DNA of 64,000 nt from Pseudomonadota bacterium (GCA_018817385.1 JAHIUA010000099.1:1-64000), one strand, 5' to 3'; counted from the first letter of the stretch, positions 50,781-61,806 are shown. Made by a program: numbers and translations. Notes: a model not told the origin generated them from the letters alone.

Positions 50781-51850
50781 CCCAATATCCTTGCAATGTC
50801 ATTGTAAAAGACAAAAATCATCAATGTCCCCAGGCAGGCCATACCAATCTGCTGAGCCACGATCTGGATTTTTTCAGTCATGGGTTTCCTGCGCACCGCC
50901 TCAACACTCAAAAACATCAAATGACCACCATCTAAAACCGGGATAGGCAGAAGATTGAGGATACCAAGATTCACACTGAGCAGTCCCATGAAATAGGCAA
51001 GGTTAATCCAGCCGGCCTGCATCTGTTTGCCAGCAATCTGGGCTATGAGTATGGGACCGCCGAGCTCTTTGACCGGAACCACCCCCTGGGCGAGCTTGAC
51101 AAAACCCATCACCGTAAGCGAAATATACATCCAGGTCTGAGAACAGGCAGCAACAAAGGCCCCAGTCACTCCGGTCGAGGTGTAAAAAAGTTCCTCGGCC
51201 TTGACAATTCCTATCATATAGCGTTGTTCAACCTCCTCCCCAAAGACGCTCTTCACCATATCGACGCTGGGAGTCACCACAAGCTGCAATTCCTTGTCTG
51301 CCCGCTGCACCTGGAGAATCAGCTCCTTGCCATTGCTGTCCTTGACCATATTCAGGACATCCATCCACTGCAGAGTAGGCTGGCCATTGATGGAAAGAAT
51401 AGTATCGCCCGCCTCTATCCCTGCTTCAGCTGCTGGGGAATCCACATTCACATGGCCAACCCGAGTAGTATCAAGACTGTCCGGCAAACCGACAAAGAAA
51501 AAAATCAGGAAAAAGAGAAAGACACTGAAGAGGAGGTTGAAAAGTGGACCGGCAAGAACAATGATAAAACGCTCCCACACCGTCTTGTGAGCAAAGGATG
51601 CCGCCTTCTCAGCAGCAGCTCCCTCCTGCTCGTCCGGATTTTCGCCAAACATTTTGACATAACCGCCCAGGGGAAAAGCACTGATGACATACTCGGTCTC
51701 TCCGATTGTCCTCCCGAACAGTTTGGGACCAAAGCCCAGGGAAAACTTGAGAACTCTCACCTTGAAAAGCTTGGCAAAGAGAAAATGTCCCAGCTCATGA
51801 ACAAAAATGAGAATGCCGAGAACAATGATAAAGGAAACAAAGGTATTCAT
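50774..51850 (-). CDS. rseP: Site-2 metalloprotease RseP
   Basis: 358 residues. The zinc site VHELGH is at residues 17-22 in the first membrane helix, and LPIPVLDGGHLMFL in a later helix supplies the third ligand. Between them, FSLGFGPKLFG and one PDZ domain (about 125-205, ADTILSINGQPTLQWMDVL region) follow the single-PDZ pattern. RseP cuts membrane proteins such as anti-sigma factors and leftover signal peptides. It lies between dxr and tsaB as in many deltaproteobacteria. No rseA-like gene is present here. Confidence 0.95.
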   Translation of the reverse strand: MNTFVSFIIVLGILIFVHELGHFLFAKLFKVRVLKFSLGFGPKLFGRTIGETEYVISAFPLGGYVKMFGENPDEQEGAAAEKAASFAHKTVWERFIIVLAGPLFNLLFSVFLFFLIFFFVGLPDSLDTTRVGHVNVDSPAAEAGIEAGDTILSINGQPTLQWMDVLNMVKDSNGKELILQVQRADKELQLVVTPSVDMVKSVFGEEVEQRYMIGIVKAEELFYTSTGVTGAFVAACSQTWMYISLTVMGFVKLAQGVVPVKELGGPILIAQIAGKQMQAGWINLAYFMGLLSVNLGILNLLPIPVLDGGHLMFLSVEAVRRKPMTEKIQIVAQQIGMACLGTLMIFVFYNDIARILGW

Positions 51851-52026
51851 GCGAACCTCGTTGATTGAGAGCAGTTATAATTGTACATCTACAACATCTA
51901 CCGGCTATATTTTTGAATCTTACTTCTACTCATCGCTGTTTTTCCTGTACAGAACACGCCAGGCTCCCGCCAGCAGGCGACTCTTGTTATGAAACCGAGT
52001 CTCATGACGGAAAACAGTACCAGCCG

Positions 52027-53193
52027 TCAGGCTCCATTCCCGGTATTGATAACAGCGGTAGCCTCTTCCCGGGCCAAACGATCTGCTGAGAGAATATCAT
52101 CAATACTCTCTTCACTGCCCTTGTGCACCTTTTTCATTACTTTTGCCACTGTCAGAGCAATGTCAAGAAAAGAAATCCGACCCTCGAGAAAGGCGGCCAC
52201 AGCCACCTCGTTGGCAGCATTCAGGACTGCCGGCAGGACGCCTCCCCCTTTAATGGCAGCAAAGGCCAGCGACAGGGCGGGAAACCGTTCATAATCCGGT
52301 TCATAAAACTCCAGGCTGGCACATTGAGCCAATTTCAGCGACTCGAGACGCAGGGGCAAGCGCCTGGGATACGACAGAGCATAGGCGATGGGAATACGCA
52401 TATCAGGAATACCCAGCTGGGCCACCACAGATCCATCTTGAAACTCGACCAGTGAATGAACAATGGACTGGGGATGCACGACAACATCGATGGAATCCAC
52501 AGAGACATCAAAGAGCCATTTGGCCTCAATGACTTCCAAACCCTTATTCATCAGAGTAGCAGAGTCGATGGAAATCTTCTGGCCCATAGTCCAGTTGGGA
52601 TGGGCCAAGGCCTGGGCAGGAGTTACACACTGCAACTCCTGTTGACTTTTTTGCCTGAACGGACCTCCAGAGGCTGTGAGAATAATCTTGGCCAGGTCTT
52701 GATGATGGCCGGCCTCCAGGGCTTGGAAAATGGCACTGTGCTCGGAATCTACAGGCAACAGATTGATCCCCTTGCGCTGACAACTGTCCATGACCAGCTT
52801 GCCGGCCATAACCAGCGTCTCCTTGTTGGCCAGACCTATATCCTTTCCAGCCTCTATGGCGGCAAGTGTCGGCAAAAGACCGGCAGCACCGACTATGGCA
52901 GATATGGTCATGGCGGCCGAGTTCACGGCACCAACCTCCTGGGCGCCACTGCTGCCATGGAGAATACGATCCCGGTAATGCACAGGAAGTTCATGGCGAA
53001 GCTTTTCTGCATCCTCTTCCTCAGCCACCGAGATCAATTCAGGCTTAAACTCCAACACCTGTTCCTGCAGCTTTTTTATATTTTTTCCTGCAGCAAGACC
53101 AACAACAGTATAGAGATCTGGGAAACTACGAACGACATCCAGCACATTACAGCCTATGGAGCCTGTTGAACCTAAGAGCGAAAGCGTTTTCAT
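52027..53193 (-). CDS. dxr: 1-deoxy-D-xylulose-5-phosphate reductoisomerase
   Basis: 388 residues. [19 protein letters not shown] is the NADPH-binding loop. [31 protein letters not shown] (metal-binding Asp and Glu) and [10 protein letters not shown] are intact, as are [23 protein letters not shown] and [18 protein letters not shown]. It is the first committed enzyme of the MEP isoprenoid route and the target of fosmidomycin. The start overlaps the end of cdsA by 4 bases. Confidence 0.97.
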   Translation of the reverse strand: MKTLSLLGSTGSIGCNVLDVVRSFPDLYTVVGLAAGKNIKKLQEQVLEFKPELISVAEEEDAEKLRHELPVHYRDRILHGSSGAQEVGAVNSAAMTISAIVGAAGLLPTLAAIEAGKDIGLANKETLVMAGKLVMDSCQRKGINLLPVDSEHSAIFQALEAGHHQDLAKIILTASGGPFRQKSQQELQCVTPAQALAHPNWTMGQKISIDSATLMNKGLEVIEAKWLFDVSVDSIDVVVHPQSIVHSLVEFQDGSVVAQLGIPDMRIPIAYALSYPRRLPLRLESLKLAQCASLEFYEPDYERFPALSLAFAAIKGGGVLPAVLNAANEVAVAAFLEGRISFLDIALTVAKVMKKVHKGSEESIDDILSADRLAREEATAVINTGNGA

Positions 53194-53990
53194 ACGGTCC
53201 CCGATGCAAGCAAAAGATAATACAGGACCGGAGCTGCAAAAAGAAGAGAATCTCCTCGGTCCAAAATGCCGCCATGACCACCGAGCAGATCTCCAGAATC
53301 CTTTGTTCCGGTCGCTCTTTTGAGCACGGATTCAGTAAGGTCCCCACTAATTCCGACAATACCGAGAAAAAGGGCAACGGGAAGAAGAAAAGTCCAAGGT
53401 ACAGACGCAAAGAGGAACATTGCCAAGACAGCTGAGGTGACCATTCCGGCCAGCAGGCCGCCCACCGCGCCTTCTACGGTTTTTTTGGGACTGATCAAAG
53501 GACTGAGTTTGTGTTTACCAAAAGCTCTTCCGCAGTAATAGGCTCCGGAATCTGAGCCGGCGGTAATTCCGGTCAGTATGAGTAGCCAGCAGTTTCCTTG
53601 GGGAAGCTCCCGGAGGAGCAGGAGATGCGCTCCCAAAAAACCGATATAGAGAAGACCCAGACTTGCGCGACTGAAAAATCCATAGGCATCAAAGCCCTCC
53701 CCGTATTTGGCAAGAGTCCAGAAGGCCAAGAGGAGAAAGGCAAGACAAAGTCCTCCACCGATGCCGTATCGTGGCCTGAAAAAGACGATAAGAAGGGGAA
53801 GGATGGAGAGCAGAGCAAAAGAGAGGCGGAAGAAAAACGATTGTTCCGAGAAGGCCATCTTGCCATATTCATAGGCGCCGATAGCGAGGATTGGCACCAG
53901 GACCAGGACAAATATGGTCACGGACCCTTTCAAGAGCAGGAGCAGCCAACAAACGGCAAGAACAAGACCTGGAATAACCCGATTCATCAC
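53190..53990 (-). CDS. cdsA: Phosphatidate cytidylyltransferase
   Basis: 266 residues with about eight membrane helices. The C-terminal signature [16 protein letters not shown] and later [42 protein letters not shown] is complete, with the catalytic Asp residues of the S-x27-P-K-R-x3-KD-x5-GHGG-x2-DR-x-D pattern. It makes CDP-diacylglycerol for phospholipids. It lies directly between uppS (0-base gap) and dxr (4-base overlap). Confidence 0.95.
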   Translation of the reverse strand: MMNRVIPGLVLAVCWLLLLLKGSVTIFVLVLVPILAIGAYEYGKMAFSEQSFFFRLSFALLSILPLLIVFFRPRYGIGGGLCLAFLLLAFWTLAKYGEGFDAYGFFSRASLGLLYIGFLGAHLLLLRELPQGNCWLLILTGITAGSDSGAYYCGRAFGKHKLSPLISPKKTVEGAVGGLLAGMVTSAVLAMFLFASVPWTFLLPVALFLGIVGISGDLTESVLKRATGTKDSGDLLGGHGGILDRGDSLLFAAPVLYYLLLASGTV

Positions 53991-54737
53991 TCAGCCGCTT
54001 CCCAATTGAGCACTGACACGACCAAAACGTCGTTCTCGTCCTTGATATTCCGCAATGGCATCATAAAAGGCCTCCTGACGGAAATCAGGCCACATGGTAT
54101 CGGTAAAATAAATCTCGGCATAAGAGGCCTGCCACAAAAGAAAGTTGGACAATCTGGCTTCACCACCCGTACGAATCAAGAGATCTGGTTCAGGCAGACC
54201 AGCAGTATAGAGATGAGTAGTGATAAGGTTTTCGTCTATCTCATCGAGGGACAGTCGCTCAGCCACGACTTCAGCGCTAATATTACGAACTGCCCGGATA
54301 ATCTCATCCCGCCCGCCATAGCTGAGAGCAAGATTGAGAATAAGTCCGTCATTTCCTGCAGTCTCTTGCATGGTCTTTTCCAGTACCTCCCGTACGTCAC
54401 GGGGAAGCTTCTGCGTATTACCAATAGAAACGAGACGAACCCGATTTTGAACCATTTTTGCCAGTTCTGAGAGCAGATAGCCCTTTAGAAGAGCCATAAG
54501 CCCACTCACTTCATCGCTGGGACGTTTCCAGTTTTCGGAGGAAAAGGCATAGAGGGTCAGGACCTTGATTCCTAATTCACTGGCGCATGAGACTATCTTC
54601 TGAACTGATTCGACACCCACCTTATGACCATAAAGCCGAGGCCTGTTTTTTTCCTGGGCCCAGCGCCCATTTCCATCCATAATAATTGCTACATGGATGG
54701 GTAACCGATCAGGATCTATCAAATTTTGGTCTAGCAT
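53991..54737 (-). CDS. uppS: Undecaprenyl diphosphate synthase
   Basis: 248 residues, a cis-prenyltransferase. IHVAIIMDGNGRWA near residue 16 has the catalytic Asp, LTLYAFSSENWKRP follows near 70, and PEPDLLIRTGGEARLSNFLLWQASYAEIYFT near 185 is the C-terminal signature. It extends farnesyl diphosphate to the C55 carrier used for peptidoglycan and surface glycans, which ties the MEP genes next door to envelope synthesis. Confidence 0.97.
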   Translation of the reverse strand: MLDQNLIDPDRLPIHVAIIMDGNGRWAQEKNRPRLYGHKVGVESVQKIVSCASELGIKVLTLYAFSSENWKRPSDEVSGLMALLKGYLLSELAKMVQNRVRLVSIGNTQKLPRDVREVLEKTMQETAGNDGLILNLALSYGGRDEIIRAVRNISAEVVAERLSLDEIDENLITTHLYTAGLPEPDLLIRTGGEARLSNFLLWQASYAEIYFTDTMWPDFRQEAFYDAIAEYQGRERRFGRVSAQLGSG

Positions 54738-54793
54738 GGTTGCCGTGGAGGAATTGCTCCTGGTTACTCAGGACAGAAAATGAGTGAATCGTT

Positions 54794-55348
54794 TTAGACT
54801 TCCATCATTTCCTTTTCTTTATGAACGGTAATCTCATCGATTTGTTTGACGTAGATATCCGTCTCTTTTTGCGCTTCGTCCTGCATTTTAAAGAGATCGT
54901 CCTCGGAAATTTCTTTGTCCTTCTTCTGGGCCTTGAGATGATCAATGGCTTCACGTCGACTGTTGCGAATTGTTACCTTGAACTCCTCGGCAACCTTTCT
55001 CACCTGTTTCACCAACTCCTTACGACGTTCCTCAGTCAGCTGAGGGATGGTGAGACGAATGACTTTACCATCATTAGCAGGAGTGAGGCCAAGATTGGAT
55101 TTCATGATTGCTCTTTCAATGGCAGGAACCATTTGCGGATCCCAAGGTTGAATAGCTATCATTCGACTCTCTGGGATAGTCATGGTGGCAACTTGATTCA
55201 GAGGCATTGGGCTGCCGTAGGCATCAACGGATATTCCATCAAGAAGTGATATAGAAGCTCGTCCAGTTCGTACCTTTGACAGCTCATTTTTAAAAGAGTC
55301 GACGCTTTTTTCCATCTTGTCTACCATTTCTAATATCACTGCACTCAT
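54794..55348 (-). CDS. frr: Ribosome recycling factor
   Basis: 184 residues from the ATG at 55348, which has TAGGAG upstream; an in-frame earlier start has no site. ELSKVRTGRASISLLDGISVDAYGSPMPLNQVAT and IRLTIPQLTEERRKELVKQVRKVAEE are the family's most conserved stretches. With EF-G it splits post-termination ribosomes. It sits between pyrH and uppS, the common bacterial order. Confidence 0.97.
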   Translation of the reverse strand: MSAVILEMVDKMEKSVDSFKNELSKVRTGRASISLLDGISVDAYGSPMPLNQVATMTIPESRMIAIQPWDPQMVPAIERAIMKSNLGLTPANDGKVIRLTIPQLTEERRKELVKQVRKVAEEFKVTIRNSRREAIDHLKAQKKDKEISEDDLFKMQDEAQKETDIYVKQIDEITVHKEKEMMEV

Positions 55349-55418
55349 AAATCTTCTCCTATCCAATTGACACAATTGATACAATCAAGAACACTAACCG
55401 AAACTCGCGGTCATGCTC

Positions 55419-56132
55419 CTAACAAGTAATAACACTTCCCACAGCTTCGCCATAGACTGCACGGCGAATGTTTCCAGATTTGGTCATATTCAAGACCATA
55501 ATCGGTTTACCGTCTTCTTTGGCAATGGCAATACCTGCAGCATCCATAACCCGTAAGCCTTTAGTAAGGACTTCATCATAACTCAAAGTCTCATATTTTA
55601 CAGCATCCGCATGTTTCACAGGATCCTTATCGTAAACACCGTCTACTTTGGTAGCCTTGATAATGATATCTGCGTCGATCTCCAAAGCCCTGAGAACTCC
55701 GGCCGAGTCGGTGGTAAAGTAAGGATTCCCTGTACCAGCTGCAAAAATAACAACCCTTCCCTTCTCAAGATGACGGGTAGCTCGACGACGGATGTAGGGT
55801 TCACAAACCAGACGCATGGGAATGGCGGACAAGACACGGGTGCCCACCCCAATGCGCTCCAGGGTATCCTGAAGGGCCAGTGAATTAATCACTGTTGCCA
55901 GCATTCCCATATTGTCAGCAGTAGTACGATCCATTCCCTGGCTGGCCCCCTTGACACCGCGAAAGATATTGCCGGCGCCAATAACAATGCCTACCTGTAC
56001 CCCAAGAGATACGATCTCCTTAATTTCCTCTGAAATAGTAGCGAGAACAGTGGTGTTGATGCCATAACTGTCATCACCCATCAGGGCTTCACCACTCAAT
56101 TTCAACAGTATTCGCTTATATTTCAATTCCAT
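55419..56132 (-). CDS. pyrH: Uridylate kinase
   Basis: 237 residues, the usual bacterial length. [15 protein letters not shown] and [15 protein letters not shown] form the amino-acid-kinase phosphate-binding part. [21 protein letters not shown] and [15 protein letters not shown].. are the UMP and ATP regions. It makes UDP from UMP. It lies 70 bases before frr and 80 after tsf. Confidence 0.97.
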   Translation of the reverse strand: MELKYKRILLKLSGEALMGDDSYGINTTVLATISEEIKEIVSLGVQVGIVIGAGNIFRGVKGASQGMDRTTADNMGMLATVINSLALQDTLERIGVGTRVLSAIPMRLVCEPYIRRRATRHLEKGRVVIFAAGTGNPYFTTDSAGVLRALEIDADIIIKATKVDGVYDKDPVKHADAVKYETLSYDEVLTKGLRVMDAAGIAIAKEDGKPIMVLNMTKSGNIRRAVYGEAVGSVITC

Positions 56133-56212
56133 GACCGATCCTTTTCAGAGGGACAAACAAGAGGGTGCACATCGAAAAGTTTTCTTCCCTTTCCGATGTG
56201 CCACAAGAGAAA

Positions 56213-56806
56213 TCACACACCTACCTGAAAACGAGAGAAACGCTTAACAGAGATACTTTCTCCCATTTTTCCGATGAGATCAGTGATGAGCTCCTGAATG
56301 GTAAGATCGGGATTTTTGACAAACTTCTGTTCGAGCAGGCAAATCTCGGCCAGAAATTTGTCCATCTTTCCACCAACCATTTTTTCAACAATATTTTCTG
56401 GTTTTCCTGAATCCAATGCCTGCTGGATATAGATCTCTTTTTCCCTTGCCACGACATCCTCGGGAACTTCCTCCCTGGTGATGGCAATGGGATTAGAAGC
56501 GGCTATGTGCAGTGCCAGATCGCGAGCAAATTCCTTAAAGACATCAGTCTTTGCCACAAAATCACTTTCACAGGACAGTTCCACCATAGCAGCAATCTTT
56601 CCACCTGCATGGATATAACATTCTATGGTTCCTTCGCTTGTTGCCCGACCTGCTCTTTTTGCGGCCACAGCCAGACCTTTCTGACGCAGTAAATCAACAG
56701 CCTTTTCCATATCGCCATCAGTCTCACTGAGGGCCTTTTTACAATCCATCATTCCTGCGGCGGTCTTATCACGGAGATCCTTGACCATCTGACTCGTAAT
56801 TTTCAC
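56213..56806 (-). CDS. tsf: Elongation factor Ts
   Basis: 197 residues from the GTG at 56806 (KITSQMVKDLRDKTAAGMMD), which has GGGAG seven bases upstream. The longer open frame would add a hydrophobic 32-residue leader that is really the intergenic region. MVKDLRDKTAAGMMDCKKAL is the UBA-like N-terminus, and CESDFVAKTD the EF-Tu-contact motif. It is the short type with one core subdomain, common in this part of the tree. It exchanges GDP for GTP on EF-Tu. Confidence 0.96.
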   Translation of the reverse strand: MKITSQMVKDLRDKTAAGMMDCKKALSETDGDMEKAVDLLRQKGLAVAAKRAGRATSEGTIECYIHAGGKIAAMVELSCESDFVAKTDVFKEFARDLALHIAASNPIAITREEVPEDVVAREKEIYIQQALDSGKPENIVEKMVGGKMDKFLAEICLLEQKFVKNPDLTIQELITDLIGKMGESISVKRFSRFQVGV

Positions 56807-56902
56807 AATATTTCTCCCAAATCTCTCTATAATATTTCTCCATTCCTTCTTGTCACCAGCATTAACGACAACAATCAGGAAGAGAAGAATTAGATATAAC
56901 AA

Positions 56903-56921
56903 AGGGGCTTATACAGCCCCT
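56903..56921 (-). terminator. Hairpin between rpsB and tsf
   Basis: AGGGGCT (56903-56909) and AGCCCCT (56915-56921) form a 7-bp stem with a five-base loop, followed on the minus strand by TTGTTAT. It may attenuate or process the rpsB-tsf transcript; a full terminator is doubtful because the T run is short. Confidence 0.5.
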
Positions 56922-56973
56922 GATTTACTCTACAGCTCAGTTCCTGCCTCCAAGGGGCAAGATCAAAAAATGC

Positions 56974-57759
56974 TTATTCTTTGGCGTCTTCAACACCCTC
57001 AGCGCTCATAGCCTGATCAGCACCAGCATCACTCATGGCAGCAAGCATTGCCTCATCGGAGGCATCCTCACCATCACGCTGAGCCTGTCCAGCAAGAACT
57101 GCCTCTGCTATCTGATTTGTCACCAGGCGAATGGAGCGAAGGGCATCATCGTTCCCGGGGATAAGGAAATCAATCCCATCAGGATCACAGTTCGTATCGG
57201 CAAGAACGACAAGGGGAATATTGAGTTTGCGGGCCTCAGCGACCCCGATTGTCTCTTTTTTAGGATCAACAACAAAAATGACCGAGGGAAGATTGCGCAT
57301 GTTCTTGATGCCACCTACATTTCTCTCAAGTTTGATACGCTCTTTCTCCATAAGAAGAATCTCTTTTTTAGGAAAACGATTGATAGAGCCGTCTTCCTGC
57401 ATAGATTCTATCGATTTAAGTCGCTCGATAGAGTTCTTTATGGTCTGAAAATTGGTCATCATACCACCAAGCCAACGATGGTCGACATAGTGCATCCCGC
57501 AACGTTTCGCCTCATCTTTGATGATGGCTTGAGCCTGCCGTTTGGTGCCCACGAAGAGCATATTTCCACCCTTTGCCACTGCACTGGAGACAAAATCACA
57601 GGCGGCATCAAACATGCGCTTACTCTTATCAAGATTGATGATATAAATACCATTACGCGGCCCATAAATATAGGGTTTCATTTTCGGATTCCAACGACGG
57701 GTCTGGTGGCCAAAATGAAGACCAGCTTGAAGCATTTCTTTTACACTTGCATTTGACAT
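56974..57759 (-). CDS. rpsB: 30S ribosomal protein S2
   Basis: 261 residues. [38 protein letters not shown] and [20 protein letters not shown] are the family signatures; [22 protein letters not shown] follows. The acidic, Ala-rich C-terminal tail ([20 protein letters not shown]) is longer than in E. coli. It leads the rpsB-tsf-pyrH-frr run. Confidence 0.97.
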   Translation of the reverse strand: MSNASVKEMLQAGLHFGHQTRRWNPKMKPYIYGPRNGIYIINLDKSKRMFDAACDFVSSAVAKGGNMLFVGTKRQAQAIIKDEAKRCGMHYVDHRWLGGMMTNFQTIKNSIERLKSIESMQEDGSINRFPKKEILLMEKERIKLERNVGGIKNMRNLPSVIFVVDPKKETIGVAEARKLNIPLVVLADTNCDPDGIDFLIPGNDDALRSIRLVTNQIAEAVLAGQAQRDGEDASDEAMLAAMSDAGADQAMSAEGVEDAKE

Positions 57760-58163
57760 ACTTTTTTCCTTTTCCGGTTAAGCCTCCATCCCTCCTTCAT
57801 CATTGTCATCTTGAGACAAGATGCTCAATGACACCAGAATGCGGGGGATGTGTGTATTTTGTTCTGCCCTGCCCATTGCAGAGAAAAACGACTCCTTCAA
57901 AAAATCATAAACAAAACAGATTACCATGCCGTGAAAATTCGTGCAACTTTTCACGGTTCCAAAATGTCAAATAGACCATTTTCGCTTGGTCCAGTTCTAA
58001 GACACTCCCCTCTCTGATTTGGAGAAGAAGACGAGTAACGACCCATAAAAACAGCAACAGGATAGGCATGGGAACGAACAGGGAGTGGAGACGCTTCACA
58101 CACAGCAACTATACACTCCCCTCGCAGCATCGAAAAAAGACAAGATGGGTTTCCAACGCTCCC
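57760..58163. other. rpsB leader and intergenic region
   Basis: About 400 bases without a gene. The promoter and leader of rpsB lie near 57760-57850. A structured S2-binding leader would be expected in this place, but I cannot delimit it by eye. Confidence 0.45.
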
Positions 58164-58931
58164 TTAACTGGCAATCAACGAGGAGGGGGCCCCTAAAAAA
58201 TATTTAAGCCACTCAAAGGCAAATTTTAACAGTTCTACATCCGATTCTTTTATTCGCCGTTTTTGATCGCGAGAGAGTCTAAATCGATCAAGCAGGGAAT
58301 GTTTAGCCACCATGAGACGAAAATTATCGATGTCATAACAAGCAGTAAATGCTATCTGCTGCTTAGGTCCCCCGCTCCCCTCACCAGCCCATGGATTTCC
58401 GGAAAAAACAGTATCAACCTCAGCCCAGAGATCGTCCATAAGATTATAATCGTCTAACCTCTGGTCCCTAATCCATTTTTTGACCGTAAAGGTCTTTTTT
58501 TCGTGATGGCCAAGGCAATAGGCATGGTCGGTCATAAAATAAAAATCAGTACTGGCCCCTTTTTCAGGCGATCGATCTACTGCACGTTCTAAAGGATAGG
58601 TTCTGCAGGAAGAAGGACGGTCAGCATAGACGCCACATCCTTCTTCCTTCAAAAATGGACAGGCCTTGGTCTCATCAGCAGCCAAGCGAAGCATTACAGA
58701 AGGAAAATAGGAATGGGACACCCCTTTTACTAAGTGAGTATACTGTTCCATAAATTGCTGTGAGGAAATCTGTAAACGTTGCTTGAGACGAATCACATCG
58801 TAGGGATAAAGAAACATATCCACATTCCTGCAGCAAGTCATATAACAGCCAACACCAGGATGACAGTGAAATGGGAATTCGTCTTTGCCCAGTGGTTCCA
58901 TTCCTAAAGGAAAGTCTTTTGTAGTTTTCAT
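58164..58931 (-). CDS. YkgJ-type Cys-cluster protein
   Basis: 255 residues from the ATG at 58931; a TTG 24 bases earlier is the alternative and neither has a clear ribosome site. CHPGVGCYMTCCRN near residue 23 and CPFLKEEGCGVYADRPSSCRTYP near 97 form the Cys pattern of the YkgJ/UPF0153 family, thought to bind zinc or an Fe-S cluster. A CLGHHEKK motif adds another ligand. The function is unknown. It lies between the rpsB run and the ribosomal block, on the same strand, without a close operon partner. Confidence 0.8.
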   Translation of the reverse strand: MKTTKDFPLGMEPLGKDEFPFHCHPGVGCYMTCCRNVDMFLYPYDVIRLKQRLQISSQQFMEQYTHLVKGVSHSYFPSVMLRLAADETKACPFLKEEGCGVYADRPSSCRTYPLERAVDRSPEKGASTDFYFMTDHAYCLGHHEKKTFTVKKWIRDQRLDDYNLMDDLWAEVDTVFSGNPWAGEGSGGPKQQIAFTACYDIDNFRLMVAKHSLLDRFRLSRDQKRRIKESDVELLKFAFEWLKYFLGAPSSLIAS

Positions 58932-59088
58932 GAGAGTGTGATCATTTGAAATCAAGGAGTAACATGAATAGCAGGCAATCTGGTAACGTCGCTTAATCGA
59001 CCACCTGAGTTACAGTTCACTTCCAAAGCAAGCGATTGGTACCGTCTTTTGGCAGGTACAACAACAGCAGGACAAAAAAATAAAAAAA

Positions 59089-59119
59089 AAGCTGATATGA
59101 AAAAGTTTCATATCAGCTT
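59089..59119 (-). terminator. Intrinsic terminator of the ribosomal/rpoA operon
   Basis: AAGCTGATATGAAA (59089-59102) and TTTCATATCAGCTT (59106-59119) are perfect 14-bp arms with a three-base loop. On the minus strand nine T follow. It lies 26 bases after the rplQ stop. Confidence 0.93.
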
Positions 59120-59144
59120 AGCCCAACTGCATAGTGGAAAAAGG

Positions 59145-59531
59145 TTAACTATCGCTCTCTTCAATTGCTGCTTCACTATAACTTACCAATTCAAGGATAG
59201 CCATAGCTGCGCAATCTCCACGACGATTACCTGTCTGGATAATTCTGGTATACCCACCGTTTCTATCGATAAATTGTTCTTGAATCTCTCCAAAGAGCTT
59301 AGCAACCACATCCCTACTTCTGATGAAGCTTAAGGCCTGTCGCTTAGCATGAAGGTCACCACGTTTGGCCAGTGTAATCATCTTGTCCGCAACCTTACGA
59401 ACTTCTTTGGCCTTGGGTGTTGTGGTGACGATACGCTCATGTTCGAACAGTGACGTGACCATATTACGTACCATGGCTTCTCTGTGTGAACTGGTGCGAC
59501 CAAGTCTTCTACCGGTTTTTTTATGTCTCAT
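59145..59531 (-). CDS. rplQ: 50S ribosomal protein L17
   Basis: 128 residues. [20 protein letters not shown] is the universal N-terminus; [32 protein letters not shown] follows. It is the last gene of the alpha-type operon, just before the strong terminator. Confidence 0.98.
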   Translation of the reverse strand: MRHKKTGRRLGRTSSHREAMVRNMVTSLFEHERIVTTTPKAKEVRKVADKMITLAKRGDLHAKRQALSFIRSRDVVAKLFGEIQEQFIDRNGGYTRIIQTGNRRGDCAAMAILELVSYSEAAIEESDS

Positions 59532-59595
59532 TATTCTATCCTCAACTCAACTTTAAGCAATACTATAAGTTGAAATGTTGTTAGCAGCGTTCTCT

Positions 59596-60642
59596 TTACA
59601 GTTCCTTATCTTCCTCGGTATCTACTACTTCCGGTGGAACCCAGTTTTCAAACTTCATCCCCAGACTTAAGTCCATTTCGGAGAGAAGTGTTTTAATTTC
59701 ATTCAATGATTTACGACCGAAGTTCTTGGTCTTCAACATTTCCTGATCTGTTTTCTGTGCCAACTCACCAATAAAATTAATGTCAGCATTCTTTAAACAA
59801 TTCGCAGACCGAACAGAAAGTTCAAGATCTTCTACAGGCTTATCAAGGAAGGGATTTAATGGATCCTCCCTGCCTGAAGATTCGTCTACAGTCTCGGGTT
59901 CTGCCCTTTCCTCATCGAAGTTGATAAATATGGTCAGCTGAGATTTAAGTATTTTTGCAGCATAGGCTAATGCATTTTCAGCTTTGATACTTCCATCGGT
60001 TTCAATTTCAATGGTTAATTTGTCATAATCTGTCTGCTGGCCAACACGGGCCTGGGAAACGCTATATTCGATCTGACGAATCGGCGTAAATATGGCATCA
60101 ATGGGAATCTGACCAATAGTCAGATTCTCTTTCGACTGTTTTTCTGCCGGTTGATACCCCTTTCCCCACTCGACCGTTAACTCAGCATGAAATTCTGTAT
60201 CACCTGTGAGGGTACAAATAAGCTGATCACCATTCATCACCTCAACAGTTGTATTTCCTGCGATATCAGATGCAGTAACTCTACCAGGACCTTTTTTATT
60301 GATGGTAACGGTCTCGGATTTATCAGAATTGAGTTTTAATCGAACCTGTTTGAGATTCAATATGATCTCACTGACGTCTTCTTTCACATCTTGCATAGAG
60401 GTGAATTCATGCAAGGCGCCTTCAATTTTAACTGTAGTGATGGCTGCTCCCTGTATAGAGGAGAGCAGAATCCTTCTTAATGAATTCCCTATAGTGGCAG
60501 CAAACCCTCTTTCTAGTGGGTGACAGACGAACTTACCAAACGTATTAGTATGCCTCGCCTTATCCACCTCAAGCTTTCCGGGTTGAATAAGCTCGTGCCA
60601 GTTGCGATAAATAGGGAGATTCTCTTCAGCAATTTGAGTCAT
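59596..60642 (-). CDS. rpoA: RNA polymerase alpha subunit
   Basis: 348 residues. The N-terminal dimerisation domain carries FVCHPLERGFAATIGNSLRRILLSS. A linker near 245-260 leads to the C-terminal domain with LELSVRSANCLKNADINFIGELAQ and LKTKNFGRKSLNEIK, which contacts UP elements and activators. It lies between rpsD and rplQ as usual. The linker is somewhat long and acidic (EERAEPETVDESSGRED). Confidence 0.98.
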   Translation of the reverse strand: MTQIAEENLPIYRNWHELIQPGKLEVDKARHTNTFGKFVCHPLERGFAATIGNSLRRILLSSIQGAAITTVKIEGALHEFTSMQDVKEDVSEIILNLKQVRLKLNSDKSETVTINKKGPGRVTASDIAGNTTVEVMNGDQLICTLTGDTEFHAELTVEWGKGYQPAEKQSKENLTIGQIPIDAIFTPIRQIEYSVSQARVGQQTDYDKLTIEIETDGSIKAENALAYAAKILKSQLTIFINFDEERAEPETVDESSGREDPLNPFLDKPVEDLELSVRSANCLKNADINFIGELAQKTDQEMLKTKNFGRKSLNEIKTLLSEMDLSLGMKFENWVPPEVVDTEEDKEL

Positions 60643-60703
60643 GAGTTTCCTACTTTCTAAAGTTGCAATACGTATATCACGGCAATGGTGTAGAGCTCAC
60701 AGA

Positions 60704-61333
60704 CTATTTAGAATACAACTCAACAATGAGTTGCTCCTGAATAGGCATAGTAATTTCATCACGATTAGGCAGGGTTTTAACCGTAGCGCTAAACGCATCC
60801 TTATTCAGCTCAAGCCAAGCCGGAACTCCCCGCCTGTCGATAGCCTCAAGACTTTCAACAATGTGGCTGTTCGTACGGCTTTTTTCCTTTATAGTGATAG
60901 TATCGTTTACATCGACAATAAAAGAGGGAACGTTTACTTTTGCACCATTAACGAGAATGTGTTTGTGGCGAACGAGTTGTCTGGCATGATTTCTTGATGA
61001 GGCAAAACCAAGACGAAAAATAGTATTATCAAGCCTGCGCTCAAGTAAGATAAGCAAATTTTCGCCTGTTACACCTTTCTGCAAATCAGCCTTGTGAAAA
61101 TACCTGCGGAACTGTCCTTCGAGCATTCCGTACATACTTTTCACTTTCTGTTTTTCCCGTAACTGGACTGCGTAGTCAGACACCTTCTTAAAACGTGACT
61201 GTCCATGCTGGCCCGGACCAAACGCTCTTCTTTCAAATGAACATTTATCTGAATAACACCGATCTCCTTTGAGATACAGCTTCAGGTTTTCTCGTCTGCA
61301 ACGACGGCAGGCGGCGCCTATATTTCTAGCCAC
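60704..61333 (-). CDS. rpsD: 30S ribosomal protein S4
   Basis: 209 residues. [28 protein letters not shown] is a four-Cys zinc-binding N-terminus, the C+ form of S4. The S4 domain has [34 protein letters not shown]. It nucleates the small subunit and in many bacteria represses this operon. Confidence 0.98.
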   Translation of the reverse strand: MARNIGAACRRCRRENLKLYLKGDRCYSDKCSFERRAFGPGQHGQSRFKKVSDYAVQLREKQKVKSMYGMLEGQFRRYFHKADLQKGVTGENLLILLERRLDNTIFRLGFASSRNHARQLVRHKHILVNGAKVNVPSFIVDVNDTITIKEKSRTNSHIVESLEAIDRRGVPAWLELNKDAFSATVKTLPNRDEITMPIQEQLIVELYSK

Positions 61334-61385
61334 TTCATTCTCCGATTATTATATTGTAAAGATAAAGAATTTCAAACGGGACAGA

Positions 61386-61784
61386 TCAAACCCGACGACG
61401 TTTCGGCGGTTTACATCCGTTGTGAGGAATAGGTGTGACATCGATGATCTTCGTCACATCAAGTCCTGTGGTAATCAGAGCCCGCAATGCTGCCTCACGA
61501 CCTGGTCCTGGTCCCTTTACGCGAACTTCTACCTTCCGCATGCCTTGATCAGTTGCTTTCTGAACAGCTTCACTCGTAGCATTTTGTGCAGCGAAGGGAG
61601 TACTCTTACGTGAACCCTTAAAACCAAGAACACCTGAAGAACACCAGGAAATTACATTACCCTGTTTATCTGAAATCGTTACAATTGTATTATTAAAAGT
61701 CGAATAGATATAGACTATCCCTTCTGGGATATTCTTTTTGACTCTTTTCTTAGTTCGTGCTCCGGCACGTTTTGCTCCAGCCAT
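61386..61784 (-). CDS. rpsK: 30S ribosomal protein S11
   Basis: 132 residues. [40 protein letters not shown] and the C-terminal [18 protein letters not shown] are the family signatures. It lies between rpsM and rpsD. Confidence 0.98.
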   Translation of the reverse strand: MAGAKRAGARTKKRVKKNIPEGIVYIYSTFNNTIVTISDKQGNVISWCSSGVLGFKGSRKSTPFAAQNATSEAVQKATDQGMRKVEVRVKGPGPGREAALRALITTGLDVTKIIDVTPIPHNGCKPPKRRRV

Positions 61785-61806
61785 TCTTTACACCTGTTTA
61801 GAAATA

